In this document: positions 50,210 through 58,496 of the stretch, piece by piece | Numbering within the stretch: position 1 is the stretch's first letter | Layout of the letters: each line of letters opens with the position of its first letter | Assembly: GCA_944322965.1 (NCBI GenBank) | Contig: CALUQR010000001.1 | Location: 453,815 to 517,814 of the forward strand | Direction: 5' to 3' | Origin: Vulcanimicrobiota bacterium | Lineage (GTDB): Bacteria > Vulcanimicrobiota > Xenobia > Xenobiales > Xenobiaceae | Length of the DNA: 64,000 nt | Program-made: the position numbers and the translations under genes | The notes under the pieces: generated by a model | Seen by the model: only the letters and a program-made list of their open reading frames with translations | Database searches by the model: none | Told to the model about the DNA's origin: nothing

Positions 50210-53200
50210 TTGACTGGCAGCGTTGTACCCCCCGTAGCGGGGCTGGTGATCCCCGAGAGCTTGCGCCACGCGAGCGATCCTCTGGGCTCAACCTTAGCCC
50301 TTTATTTAGGCCGCTTGGAGGAGAGTCTGCGCGCCTCAGAGGGGAGGATCGACTATGTGGCCGGGGCCTGGGCCCTGCGCGAGGTAGTCGACTTTTTAGG
50401 GGTTGTCATGGCCTCTATGGCCGTAGCCCCTCTCTCCCCCTCCGACGCTCCCTTGCCCGGTTGGCGGCGCAGTCTGTGGCGCACCGATTTTGCCGAAGCG
50501 GCCAGCGGCCTTTTGGGTTGGGCCGTCTCTTACCTGCCCAAGCGGGGCGGCAAGAATCCCTTAGTAGCTGGGATCTTAAACTTTCTCTACGCCGATTACG
50601 AGCGCAATGCGGGGGCGGTGGGGGAGGCGCGCCCTTACGCCGGTCTTTTGGGTTTAGGCAATAGTTCTAATTACGGTCAGGTTCCCTGGAATATTTGGAA
50701 GGAGCGCTTCTTCAGCGCCCGGCGGGTAGAGGAGTTGCCATCCCTAGCGGAGGGGATGCGCGGTTACTTGCCCTCATTGAGCGCGCTCTTGACGGCCTGG
50801 GAGGGCTTTATTGGCGCTTGGAAGATCGAGGTCGAAGAGCGCAAGGGCGGGGGGAGGATCGTCTTAGCCTGCGACTCTTTCCAAGAAGAGCTGCCCCCCT
50901 TCTTGGTGATGAACCCTTGTTCTCTCTGTCGCCAGGGCTTAAGTTTACAGATCTTAGTGGCCCCCTGCCAGGGGCAGCGCTTCCTCTATCGGGAGGCCCA
51001 GACTACCCATCTCTCCACTATCGAGGTGGAGCCCCTCTTTAAGAGGCGTTTCTTTACCGCTACCCAGGGCAAAGAGCGCTCCGCCCCCTCCACTACGGGG
51101 ACGGGCGAAGCGGAGGTGGACGTCATCCCCTTAGTGACGGAAAGCGTAGAAGATCTGCGCGCCCGTCTCGTCAAATTCTTAGGCCAGGAAGTCTTGCGGC
51201 GCTGGCATTGGCCCCTCTTGGCCGCCGTCTGCGAGGCTCAAGAGGCGCTCCCGCTCGATCTCTTGCGCTACTCGGGCTTTGGGGTGCGCGACGCCGAATT
51301 TGTAGCCTACCGCCTCAATGGGTTGGTAGCTTTTGGGGAGGGGGACGTCGTAGAGCCGCGCAATCCGCAAGTAGTCGAGCTGTGTCGGGAGACTTACCCT
51401 GAGCTCTGCCGTTTGGCCAATCGCCAATTGGCTATGTGGGCGGAGAGCGTCTTGCAGCCGGAGGTTAAGTTCTCGCCCCTCATCACTCTGGCGGCCCGCC
51501 ATTTGGCTACTTGGGCCCAGCGCTCCCAGGATGAGGAGTTTAAGGCCCGCCTCTTGCGCCAGAGCAGCTTTATGCCCGCCGTCCAGGCTTGGTTTAAGCA
51601 GGTCTTGGCCCAGGGGACGCCCGAGGAGCGCAAGTTAGTCTTAGAGGTCAGTCAAGGGCTCTTAGATTTCTTCGCCTCTGGCAACGTGGCCGAGGTGAGC
51701 GAGCCCTTAGTGGAACTCTGCCTCTTCCGCTGCGAGGCCTTTAAATATCGCTTAGAGTACGACCGCGCCAAAAAAGAGTTAGACCGGGCCCTAGAGTTTA
51801 TTAAGGTTAACGATCGCAACCGTTTAGTTAAGGCCAAGGTCTTGGGAGAGAGGGCCCGCCTTAACTTAGAGTTGGAATTGCCCCGTCTGGCGGCTGAAGA
51901 CGCGGCTCAGGCCGTTGAGATTTGGGCCAAATTGGCCGATATTGGGGCGGGCGCCTCCCTCTTACACTTAGTAGAGATCAGTCGCTTGCGGGCCGAAGCC
52001 CAGCTAGCTTTGGGCCAGCGTTCCCAGGCTATCTCCTCCTTACAGAGGGTGGCGGAGCGCAAAGTAAATCCCCGGACCCCTGAAGAGCGTTACGCCTGGA
52101 TGGGCCTCAACTTGCAATTAGCGGAGCTTTTGGGGGAGCATAGCGCCTCCACCCGCCAGGCCCGTTTGCGCTTTGAGGACGTCTTGCGCTACTCCCAAGA
52201 TCTGGAGGAGACCCCCTCCGTCTTAGAGGCCAAGGCTAAAGCCCTGCGCGGATTGATAGACGATAAAGATCATAAGCGCTCCGCCCAATATTTAGAGCAG
52301 GCCCGCCTCATCTTTGAGCGGCTCACTAAGGAGGGGCGCAACGATCTGCGGCCCGCCTACGGGGATGTCATCTACCGCCTGGCCTTCCTCATGGAGAAGA
52401 TGGGGCGCTTAGACGAGTGCTTAGTCTACACTGAGCAGGCTATCGCCATCTTTACGGAGTTTGTAGCCTCTTCGGAGCTCTACGCCCACCGGGCCGCGCT
52501 GGCTAAGTTGTGGCTCTTGCGCTCCCGCATTGAGGAGTTGCGCGGCAATTACGTCGAGGCGGAAGGCTTTATCGCCAAATCCTTAGAGTATTACCAAGGT
52601 TTATTGCAAGATAACCAGGTGCGCTTTATCGCCGACTACGCCAAGGTTTTGGCTAAGCGTGGCTCTCTGCGCGTCTTGCGCCAGGAGTATGCGGCGGCCA
52701 AAGAGGACCTGGAACTCTCCATTGAAAAGTGGCCCGGCGCCCACGACCTCAAGAACGCTCGCGCCCCTCTGGCCCGCGTCTTCCTCAATTTAGCCGTCTC
52801 CTATGCGCGCTTAGGCAATATCCCCTCCGCCCTCTCCCAGTTTGAGAAGGGGTTGGTGATCTCCGAAAATCGCAACGACCGCAATACCTGCTGCCAAGTC
52901 CTCTCGGAGCGGGTGTGGGTATTTTTCTACGACGGCCAATTTAAGCGGGCGGAAGACGATTTTAGTACCATCTTCAACTTGCGCTCGGAGGAGGCTAACC
53001 AGGCTTCCCAGCTCTTAGGTCGAGGGGTAGCGCGCCTGCAGCAGGAGAAGAATCTGCCGGCCCTCTCCGACTTCTCCCAGATCTTAATGCAGGGTGAGGA
53101 GGTCAACCTCTCCGCCCTCTTAGGTTCTAGTTTGGCCCACTTAGGCCAAGGGGAGCGCGAGGGGACGCGCTCCAATGGGCAAAAGTTATTGCAAAAGGCC

Positions 53201-56200
53201 CCGCCCCTGGCGGAACTCAACTTAGAAGGGGTGACTAGGGTCTGTATGGCCCACTGGGTTTTAGCCCAGAGTTTAGCCGAAGACGATCTGGCCGCCGCCC
53301 TCCAGCATAGCGCCTCCGCCTGCCAATTGTGGAGCGAAAAGGCCCAAGAGGATCCCAACTACCTGGCGGAAGAGGAAATCTTTAGGGCCCTCTCCGTCTT
53401 CTTCTTGCAATTCCCGCAACTCTTATTCCGGGGCGTACAGCTCTTAGTTAAGCACGGGAAATTGGAAGGGGTGGTAGAGCCCTTGCGCTCGGCGCGCAAT
53501 TTGGGGATCCAGAGCGCCATCTTTAAGTTGTTGCCCAACTACACCTTCGAGGTGGGCTTAGAGCTAGTTAAGGTCTACACTAAGCGCCGCCAGACTCTGG
53601 AATTGGCCCAGTTGACGGAAGAGTTGCTGCGCGAGTATGGGGATTCTGAGGAGAGCGAAGGGGAACATACCGCTCCGGGTACGGTAGAGGAGCGGGCGGC
53701 GATAGTAGCTGGGCTCTATCTCAATATCTTGCGCCTCCTCTGGTCGCAATGTGAGCGCCTGGAAGAGGGTTGGCAGGCGCCTGCCTCCTTTAGCTTTGAC
53801 GATCTCTTGGGCTGGGCTAAGCGCGGCCTAGCGGCCTATGAGCGCCTCTCCGGTTTGGGGCTCAGTTTCCGTCAGCGGGCGGAGTTTGCCGAGTGCAACC
53901 TCTTGCGCGGCTTAATTGAGCAGGGGGCGGGGCAGTTGGTCAGCGCGGGCGCCGCTTGGGAGAAGTCTCGGCAGCTCTATGAGGATCTGCGCCAGAGGTC
54001 GGGGGGCAAGGGTTATGAGTTAGAGCTCTGTTCCGTCCTTTTAAAACTCATCTCGCTAGCTGAAAAGCAGGGGGATGGGGATCGGGCCTTCTTCCTCTTA
54101 GACGAGTTGCTGGTCAGCTTGCGCCAGTTGCCAGAGTTGCTGCGCCAAGAGGCCAATTTGCGCCAAGAGTTGGTCAACGAGCTGGCCTCTTTGGGGGCTC
54201 AGTCCTTCGTGCAGGCGGCGGGCGATCAAGATCTGATCGGCGAGCTCTTGACCTTGCCTCTCTGGCAGGAGCGGGACCTGGTCCAATTTGAGACGGCGCT
54301 CTGTAACTCTCTGCAAGGCCAGTTGCGGCGGGGGATCGTCAATATTGTGGGCCACCTGATCGTCAGTTGGTCTCAGCGCAACCAGCCCGGCTCCGAGACG
54401 CGTTTAGGGGAAAAGTTGCTCGGCCTCTGGTTAGAGCAGGCCTTAGAGGAAGGGGCGCGCCGAGGTGAGAGCGGCGGTTTGGCCCTTTTAGAGCAGTTAG
54501 TCTCTCTGGGCGAGGACCATCCGGAGTTGAGCCAGTGGCAGGAGCACTTTGCGGTGCGGGCCCAAGAGGGGGTGGCCGACTTCTATGCCAGCGAGGGTAA
54601 TTATCAGACTTCTATCGATCTCTTAGGGAAGGCCCAAATGCTGGTGGGCGAGGACGGCTCGCCCGAAGCCGTAGCTTTGCGCGCCCATTTGGGGATTAGG
54701 CGAGCGGAGCTCTACTTAAAGGCCGGACTCTATACGGAGAGCCAAGCGGTCTTGCAAGAGGCGGAGCTCTCCTTACAAGGGTTGCCCGCCTATCCGCCCG
54801 GTTTTAAGGATCGCATCGACCACGTGCGCATCGATCTCTTCTTGCGCGGCCAGATGAACGCCAAGCGGGAGAAGAAGGCGACCCCGCCTCCCGTCTCGGT
54901 AGCGCCCGAGAGCGGCGATTTAGAAGAAGAATCGCCTTTAGCCAAATTAGTGCGCCAGGAGAGCAGCGCCGCCCGGGCCAGCGGAGCTAAGGAGGAGAAG
55001 CGCTCTTTAGCCGACGGCCTCTTGGCGGTAGGGAGCCGCCTCTTTGGCCGTCTGAGTGGGGATAGCTCTAAGGAAGAGGGGAAGTCGGCGGCCAGTCCTT
55101 TGGCGGAGTTGCCCTCCGTAGTAGCCGCTGAGGTCGCGCCCCCGGTAGAGGCGCCGCCGCCCCCCGTTTCGCTAGAGTCCCAGCCCCTCGAGGAGCCGGC
55201 CGTTCCGGCCCCCAGCGCAGAGGAGATCCCAGCGGAGCCCGCGGCTCCCGAACCCGTCTCGGAGGTCCCCTCTAGCTCCTCTAGGCGGCGCATTATCCCC
55301 CAAGACGTAGGGATGGAAGTAGCCGTCTATCCTGAGCCCCAGTTGGAGGATGAGCCCCCGGCGCCCGCTGAAGAGGAGGCTCCCGCTCCTGTCCCTCCCG
55401 CGCTGGAAGCAGCCTCCCAAGAGCCCGCTTGGAGCGAGCCTCAAGCCGCTCCGGAACCTAGCCCCGCGGAGGAGAGTCTACCCGCTGCGGCGGCGCCTGA
55501 GAGCGTACCTTTAAGCTCTGTGACGGCCGAGAGCGCGGCCGCTGAGCCCCTGAAAGAAGAAGCGGAAGTGGCTCTACCTTCCCAGGCAGGTGAAGAGAGC
55601 GCGGCGCCCGCTAGCGAGGAGGTAGAGTCGCCCGCCCCGGCTGCGGAAGGGGCGGAGGCGGTCGCTACTCCCATCGTAGAGCAGGAGAAAGAGCCCGAGC
55701 GAGAAGATAAGGCGCCCTCCTTGGAGGCTGAGGCGGCTGAGCCTAGCCTTGAGCCCCAAGGGCAGTTAGCGCCCGCCGTACCCCAGGAGGCGGAGCGACT
55801 ATCTGCGTCTTCTAGCGCTCCCGAGGCTCCCGCCCCGGCGTCCTCTCCGACTACTAGCCAGCCAGCAGAGAAAGTGACTCCTACCATTACTACTAGCCCG
55901 CCCCCCAAAAAGCAGAAGAAAGGCGTCGACATGGCGGAATTGTCGGCCCGTTTGAGCGCTAAGTTGGCGCGCAGGTCCCGTCCTTCGCCCACTAAGTCCT
56001 TAGAGACTTTGGCGCGCGAGGCGGCCGATAACGAAGACCATCAGGGGGCTTTACCTACTACTGAGACGCGCAAGATCTCTATTAAGGGCGCGGTCTCCGA
56101 CGCTCAATTTGAGAAGTTGACCCAGAAGGCGGCCGCCGCTCCGGTGGAAGAACCTAAGGTCATCGATCGTAAAGTCTATATCTCTATCCCCGACTCGGTG

Positions 56201-58396
56201 CGGGAGCGCATGGAGTACGAGCGCCTCATGAAAGAGCGCTTAGAAGCGCGCGAAGCGGCGCGCCAGGCGGCTCTGGAGGGGCGTCCTACCCCCGAAGAGG
56301 AGGAACGTGCAGCCCGCTTAGAGGCGGAGCAGGCGGCCTTGGAGGAAGAGGAGCGCCAGCTGGCCGAGTTTGAGGCCCGGCTCAAAGAGTCGACTCTGCC
56401 CAAGGCCCAACCTAAGGCGGCCGCTCCCACCAGCCTGCGCGAGGGCGGGGTCTTAACTAGGACTCGCTCCGGGATGGGCGGCGCCCAGAGCGGGCTCTTC
56501 AGTCGGGCGGTCGGAAGCCACCCCGAAGGGGGAGCGGCCGCGGCTGAGAGCGGGAAGCGGGTCGGTCCCGAAGAGGGCGCCCGCCGTCGAGCCCCGGCCT
56601 TAGAGGATACGCGCCGCGAGGTTCGCGAGCCAGCCAGAGAGAGCGGCGCTGAAGGAGGGCGCCGGGCTAACGGTTTGGCCCAACCTATCGCCCCCCACAA
56701 ACGGGCGGCCGCCCAAGCGGCTAACGCGCCGGTAGTGACCTCCCTGCGCTCCACTTCCCCCGCCGCGGGCGAGTTGAGCGTCAAATCCATGTTGCGCAAC
56801 CTGAGTACTAGTTTGGTAGGCCAAACCCCGCGCCGCCTCTCGCCCAGCTCGGAAAAGTTGGCGGCGGTAGCGGAAGAGCCCGCAGTCGCGGTAAGGCCGG
56901 CGGCCGAGCCTAGCTACGCCCCTCCAGAGGCGCAGCCTGAGCCCCTAGAGGCCGCCCCAGAATTGGCAGCCCAAGAGCTGGAGGCTCCAGAGTTGGAAGC
57001 CCCAGTTCTGGAAGAACCAGAATTGGAAGCTCAAGAGCTAGTAGACCAGGAGTCCGAGTCGGCAGAATCCATAGGCGAAGAGTCCTTTAGCGAAGAGGCC
57101 CAGCCCCCAGAGGCTGAGTTTGAGGAGCCCGCCTTCGAGGAAGAACCCATCTTGGAGGAGTCCGCCTTGGAGGAAGAAGAGAGCGCTTCCTTAGAGCCGC
57201 AACCCGCTTTAGAGGAGCCCGCCCCCGAAGAAGAGGCCGTCTTAGCGGAAGAGCCCGAACAGGGGGCGGTTAGCGCCGCTGAAGAGTGGTATCAGCCCCC
57301 AGAGGAGGCGCCCGCGGAGGTCGCAGTCGAGGAAGAGGCTACGCCTCAAGGGGCTCCGGAAGAGTCGCCAGAGTATCAGGAAGAGCCTAGCCAGGAATAC
57401 GCCCCCCAGGCCAGTTTCGAGGAGGCGCAAGTCCAGGAGGAAGCCTCGCTCAGCGACTATTCCGCTCAGCCCGCTTATGGGGCCTCCTTAGGTGGAGAGC
57501 AGCGCCAGACGGCTTTAGCGGAGATCGATCAGGCCTTCGCCCAGATCGATGGGGCCCAGTTAGAGTTGGCCGAAGACGGTTTGCGCCGGGCGGGTCAGAT
57601 GGTCGAGTTCTTAGAGCCTACAGCTTTAGGCGAGGTGATGGCTGGATTCTTAGAAGGGATGCATAGTCTGGGATTCGCCCTCTCCGAGCGCCAAGAGCTG
57701 GAGCGGGCCGGGGAGACGGCTACCTACGCCGCCCAGATGGGGCGCTATTGGTTAGCCGACTCCTACGACGCCGCGGCTTGGCCCTGGTGGGGCGATATTG
57801 AGCGCCAGTTGGGTCAGTTTATGGTCTCGCTGGGCCGCTTTGAGGAGGCGACCCAAGCCTTCAATCAGGCTATCGATATCTATCTGAAATTGATCGATCT
57901 CGATCTGGGCGAGCCCTCGCGCGTCGACGCCCTCAACGTGATGTTGGAGTTGGGCCAGGCCTGCGAGTATCGCCAAGATAATGACGGCGCGGTGAGCGCT
58001 TACAGCGAAGCTATTACCCAAGGGGAGACGGTCTTGACTAACGGGTTCCCCGAAGAGATGGTAGTAGCGGAGGCCTTCCGCCGCCGGGCTGAGCTCTATA
58101 TCTTGGCTGGATACTGGGAAGCGGCTGGGGACGACCTGGCCTGGACCTTAGAATATTATGCGCGCGATACGACCAAAAGCGGTGAGCGCCACCTCTTAGA
58201 GATCGCCGCCGTGCGCCTGCGACTGGGTGAGGTCTACTTTATCTGTGGGCGCCAAGAAGAGGCCTTAGGGTGCCGGGAAGAACTGACCAGAATGTTAGAC
58301 TATTTCCGACGCTATCGGCGCGAGACGGAAGCCCAGACCTTGGACCAGTACTTGCAACGCCTCGACGAGACGGCGGCCCAGTATATGAGCCCCTAA
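50210..58396 (+). CDS. Giant TPR protein with long acidic disordered region
   Basis: About 2,728 residues from TTG 50210, which follows GAGGGAGAG at good spacing; TTG 50180 in the same frame is the other option. An N-terminal region of unknown fold (about 1-300) includes a 'CSLCRQGLS' motif. Residues about 480-1,550 are a long run of TPR-type helical hairpins ('EERYAWMGLNLQLAELLGEH', 'GRLDECLVYTEQAIAIF'). About 1,555-2,425 is a Pro/Ala/Glu-rich disordered stretch interrupted near 1,910-2,080 by a charged helical segment. The last 300 residues return to TPRs ('FEEATQAFNQAIDIYLKL'). No signal peptide, TM segment or catalytic motif was seen, so a cytoplasmic scaffold is most likely. A 21-bp hairpin follows. 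Confidence 0.82.
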   Translation: MTGSVVPPVAGLVIPESLRHASDPLGSTLALYLGRLEESLRASEGRIDYVAGAWALREVVDFLGVVMASMAVAPLSPSDAPLPGWRRSLWRTDFAEAASGLLGWAVSYLPKRGGKNPLVAGILNFLYADYERNAGAVGEARPYAGLLGLGNSSNYGQVPWNIWKERFFSARRVEELPSLAEGMRGYLPSLSALLTAWEGFIGAWKIEVEERKGGGRIVLACDSFQEELPPFLVMNPCSLCRQGLSLQILVAPCQGQRFLYREAQTTHLSTIEVEPLFKRRFFTATQGKERSAPSTTGTGEAEVDVIPLVTESVEDLRARLVKFLGQEVLRRWHWPLLAAVCEAQEALPLDLLRYSGFGVRDAEFVAYRLNGLVAFGEGDVVEPRNPQVVELCRETYPELCRLANRQLAMWAESVLQPEVKFSPLITLAARHLATWAQRSQDEEFKARLLRQSSFMPAVQAWFKQVLAQGTPEERKLVLEVSQGLLDFFASGNVAEVSEPLVELCLFRCEAFKYRLEYDRAKKELDRALEFIKVNDRNRLVKAKVLGERARLNLELELPRLAAEDAAQAVEIWAKLADIGAGASLLHLVEISRLRAEAQLALGQRSQAISSLQRVAERKVNPRTPEERYAWMGLNLQLAELLGEHSASTRQARLRFEDVLRYSQDLEETPSVLEAKAKALRGLIDDKDHKRSAQYLEQARLIFERLTKEGRNDLRPAYGDVIYRLAFLMEKMGRLDECLVYTEQAIAIFTEFVASSELYAHRAALAKLWLLRSRIEELRGNYVEAEGFIAKSLEYYQGLLQDNQVRFIADYAKVLAKRGSLRVLRQEYAAAKEDLELSIEKWPGAHDLKNARAPLARVFLNLAVSYARLGNIPSALSQFEKGLVISENRNDRNTCCQVLSERVWVFFYDGQFKRAEDDFSTIFNLRSEEANQASQLLGRGVARLQQEKNLPALSDFSQILMQGEEVNLSALLGSSLAHLGQGEREGTRSNGQKLLQKAPPLAELNLEGVTRVCMAHWVLAQSLAEDDLAAALQHSASACQLWSEKAQEDPNYLAEEEIFRALSVFFLQFPQLLFRGVQLLVKHGKLEGVVEPLRSARNLGIQSAIFKLLPNYTFEVGLELVKVYTKRRQTLELAQLTEELLREYGDSEESEGEHTAPGTVEERAAIVAGLYLNILRLLWSQCERLEEGWQAPASFSFDDLLGWAKRGLAAYERLSGLGLSFRQRAEFAECNLLRGLIEQGAGQLVSAGAAWEKSRQLYEDLRQRSGGKGYELELCSVLLKLISLAEKQGDGDRAFFLLDELLVSLRQLPELLRQEANLRQELVNELASLGAQSFVQAAGDQDLIGELLTLPLWQERDLVQFETALCNSLQGQLRRGIVNIVGHLIVSWSQRNQPGSETRLGEKLLGLWLEQALEEGARRGESGGLALLEQLVSLGEDHPELSQWQEHFAVRAQEGVADFYASEGNYQTSIDLLGKAQMLVGEDGSPEAVALRAHLGIRRAELYLKAGLYTESQAVLQEAELSLQGLPAYPPGFKDRIDHVRIDLFLRGQMNAKREKKATPPPVSVAPESGDLEEESPLAKLVRQESSAARASGAKEEKRSLADGLLAVGSRLFGRLSGDSSKEEGKSAASPLAELPSVVAAEVAPPVEAPPPPVSLESQPLEEPAVPAPSAEEIPAEPAAPEPVSEVPSSSSRRRIIPQDVGMEVAVYPEPQLEDEPPAPAEEEAPAPVPPALEAASQEPAWSEPQAAPEPSPAEESLPAAAAPESVPLSSVTAESAAAEPLKEEAEVALPSQAGEESAAPASEEVESPAPAAEGAEAVATPIVEQEKEPEREDKAPSLEAEAAEPSLEPQGQLAPAVPQEAERLSASSSAPEAPAPASSPTTSQPAEKVTPTITTSPPPKKQKKGVDMAELSARLSAKLARRSRPSPTKSLETLAREAADNEDHQGALPTTETRKISIKGAVSDAQFEKLTQKAAAAPVEEPKVIDRKVYISIPDSVRERMEYERLMKERLEAREAARQAALEGRPTPEEEERAARLEAEQAALEEEERQLAEFEARLKESTLPKAQPKAAAPTSLREGGVLTRTRSGMGGAQSGLFSRAVGSHPEGGAAAAESGKRVGPEEGARRRAPALEDTRREVREPARESGAEGGRRANGLAQPIAPHKRAAAQAANAPVVTSLRSTSPAAGELSVKSMLRNLSTSLVGQTPRRLSPSSEKLAAVAEEPAVAVRPAAEPSYAPPEAQPEPLEAAPELAAQELEAPELEAPVLEEPELEAQELVDQESESAESIGEESFSEEAQPPEAEFEEPAFEEEPILEESALEEEESASLEPQPALEEPAPEEEAVLAEEPEQGAVSAAEEWYQPPEEAPAEVAVEEEATPQGAPEESPEYQEEPSQEYAPQASFEEAQVQEEASLSDYSAQPAYGASLGGEQRQTALAEIDQAFAQIDGAQLELAEDGLRRAGQMVEFLEPTALGEVMAGFLEGMHSLGFALSERQELERAGETATYAAQMGRYWLADSYDAAAWPWWGDIERQLGQFMVSLGRFEEATQAFNQAIDIYLKLIDLDLGEPSRVDALNVMLELGQACEYRQDNDGAVSAYSEAITQGETVLTNGFPEEMVVAEAFRRRAELYILAGYWEAAGDDLAWTLEYYARDTTKSGERHLLEIAAVRLRLGEVYFICGRQEEALGCREELTRMLDYFRRYRRETEAQTLDQYLQRLDETAAQYMSP

Positions 58397-58435
58397 AGAG
58401 GGCGCCTAGGTCCCTTAAAGTAAATAGACCCTAAA

Positions 58436-58480
58436 ATAAATGGTTGGGGGCCCTCCTGCGGAGGGCCCCCAACCATTTAT
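58436..58480. terminator. Bidirectional hairpin between giant TPR and methyltransferase genes
   Basis: ATAAATGGTTGGGGGCCCTC plus one base (58436-58456) pairs perfectly with 58460-58480 around TGC. It separates two convergent genes and can act on both strands. The flanking ATAAA/TTTAT pairs replace a true U-tract. Confidence 0.85.
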
Positions 58481-58496
58481 CTACTGGCCTTTACGC

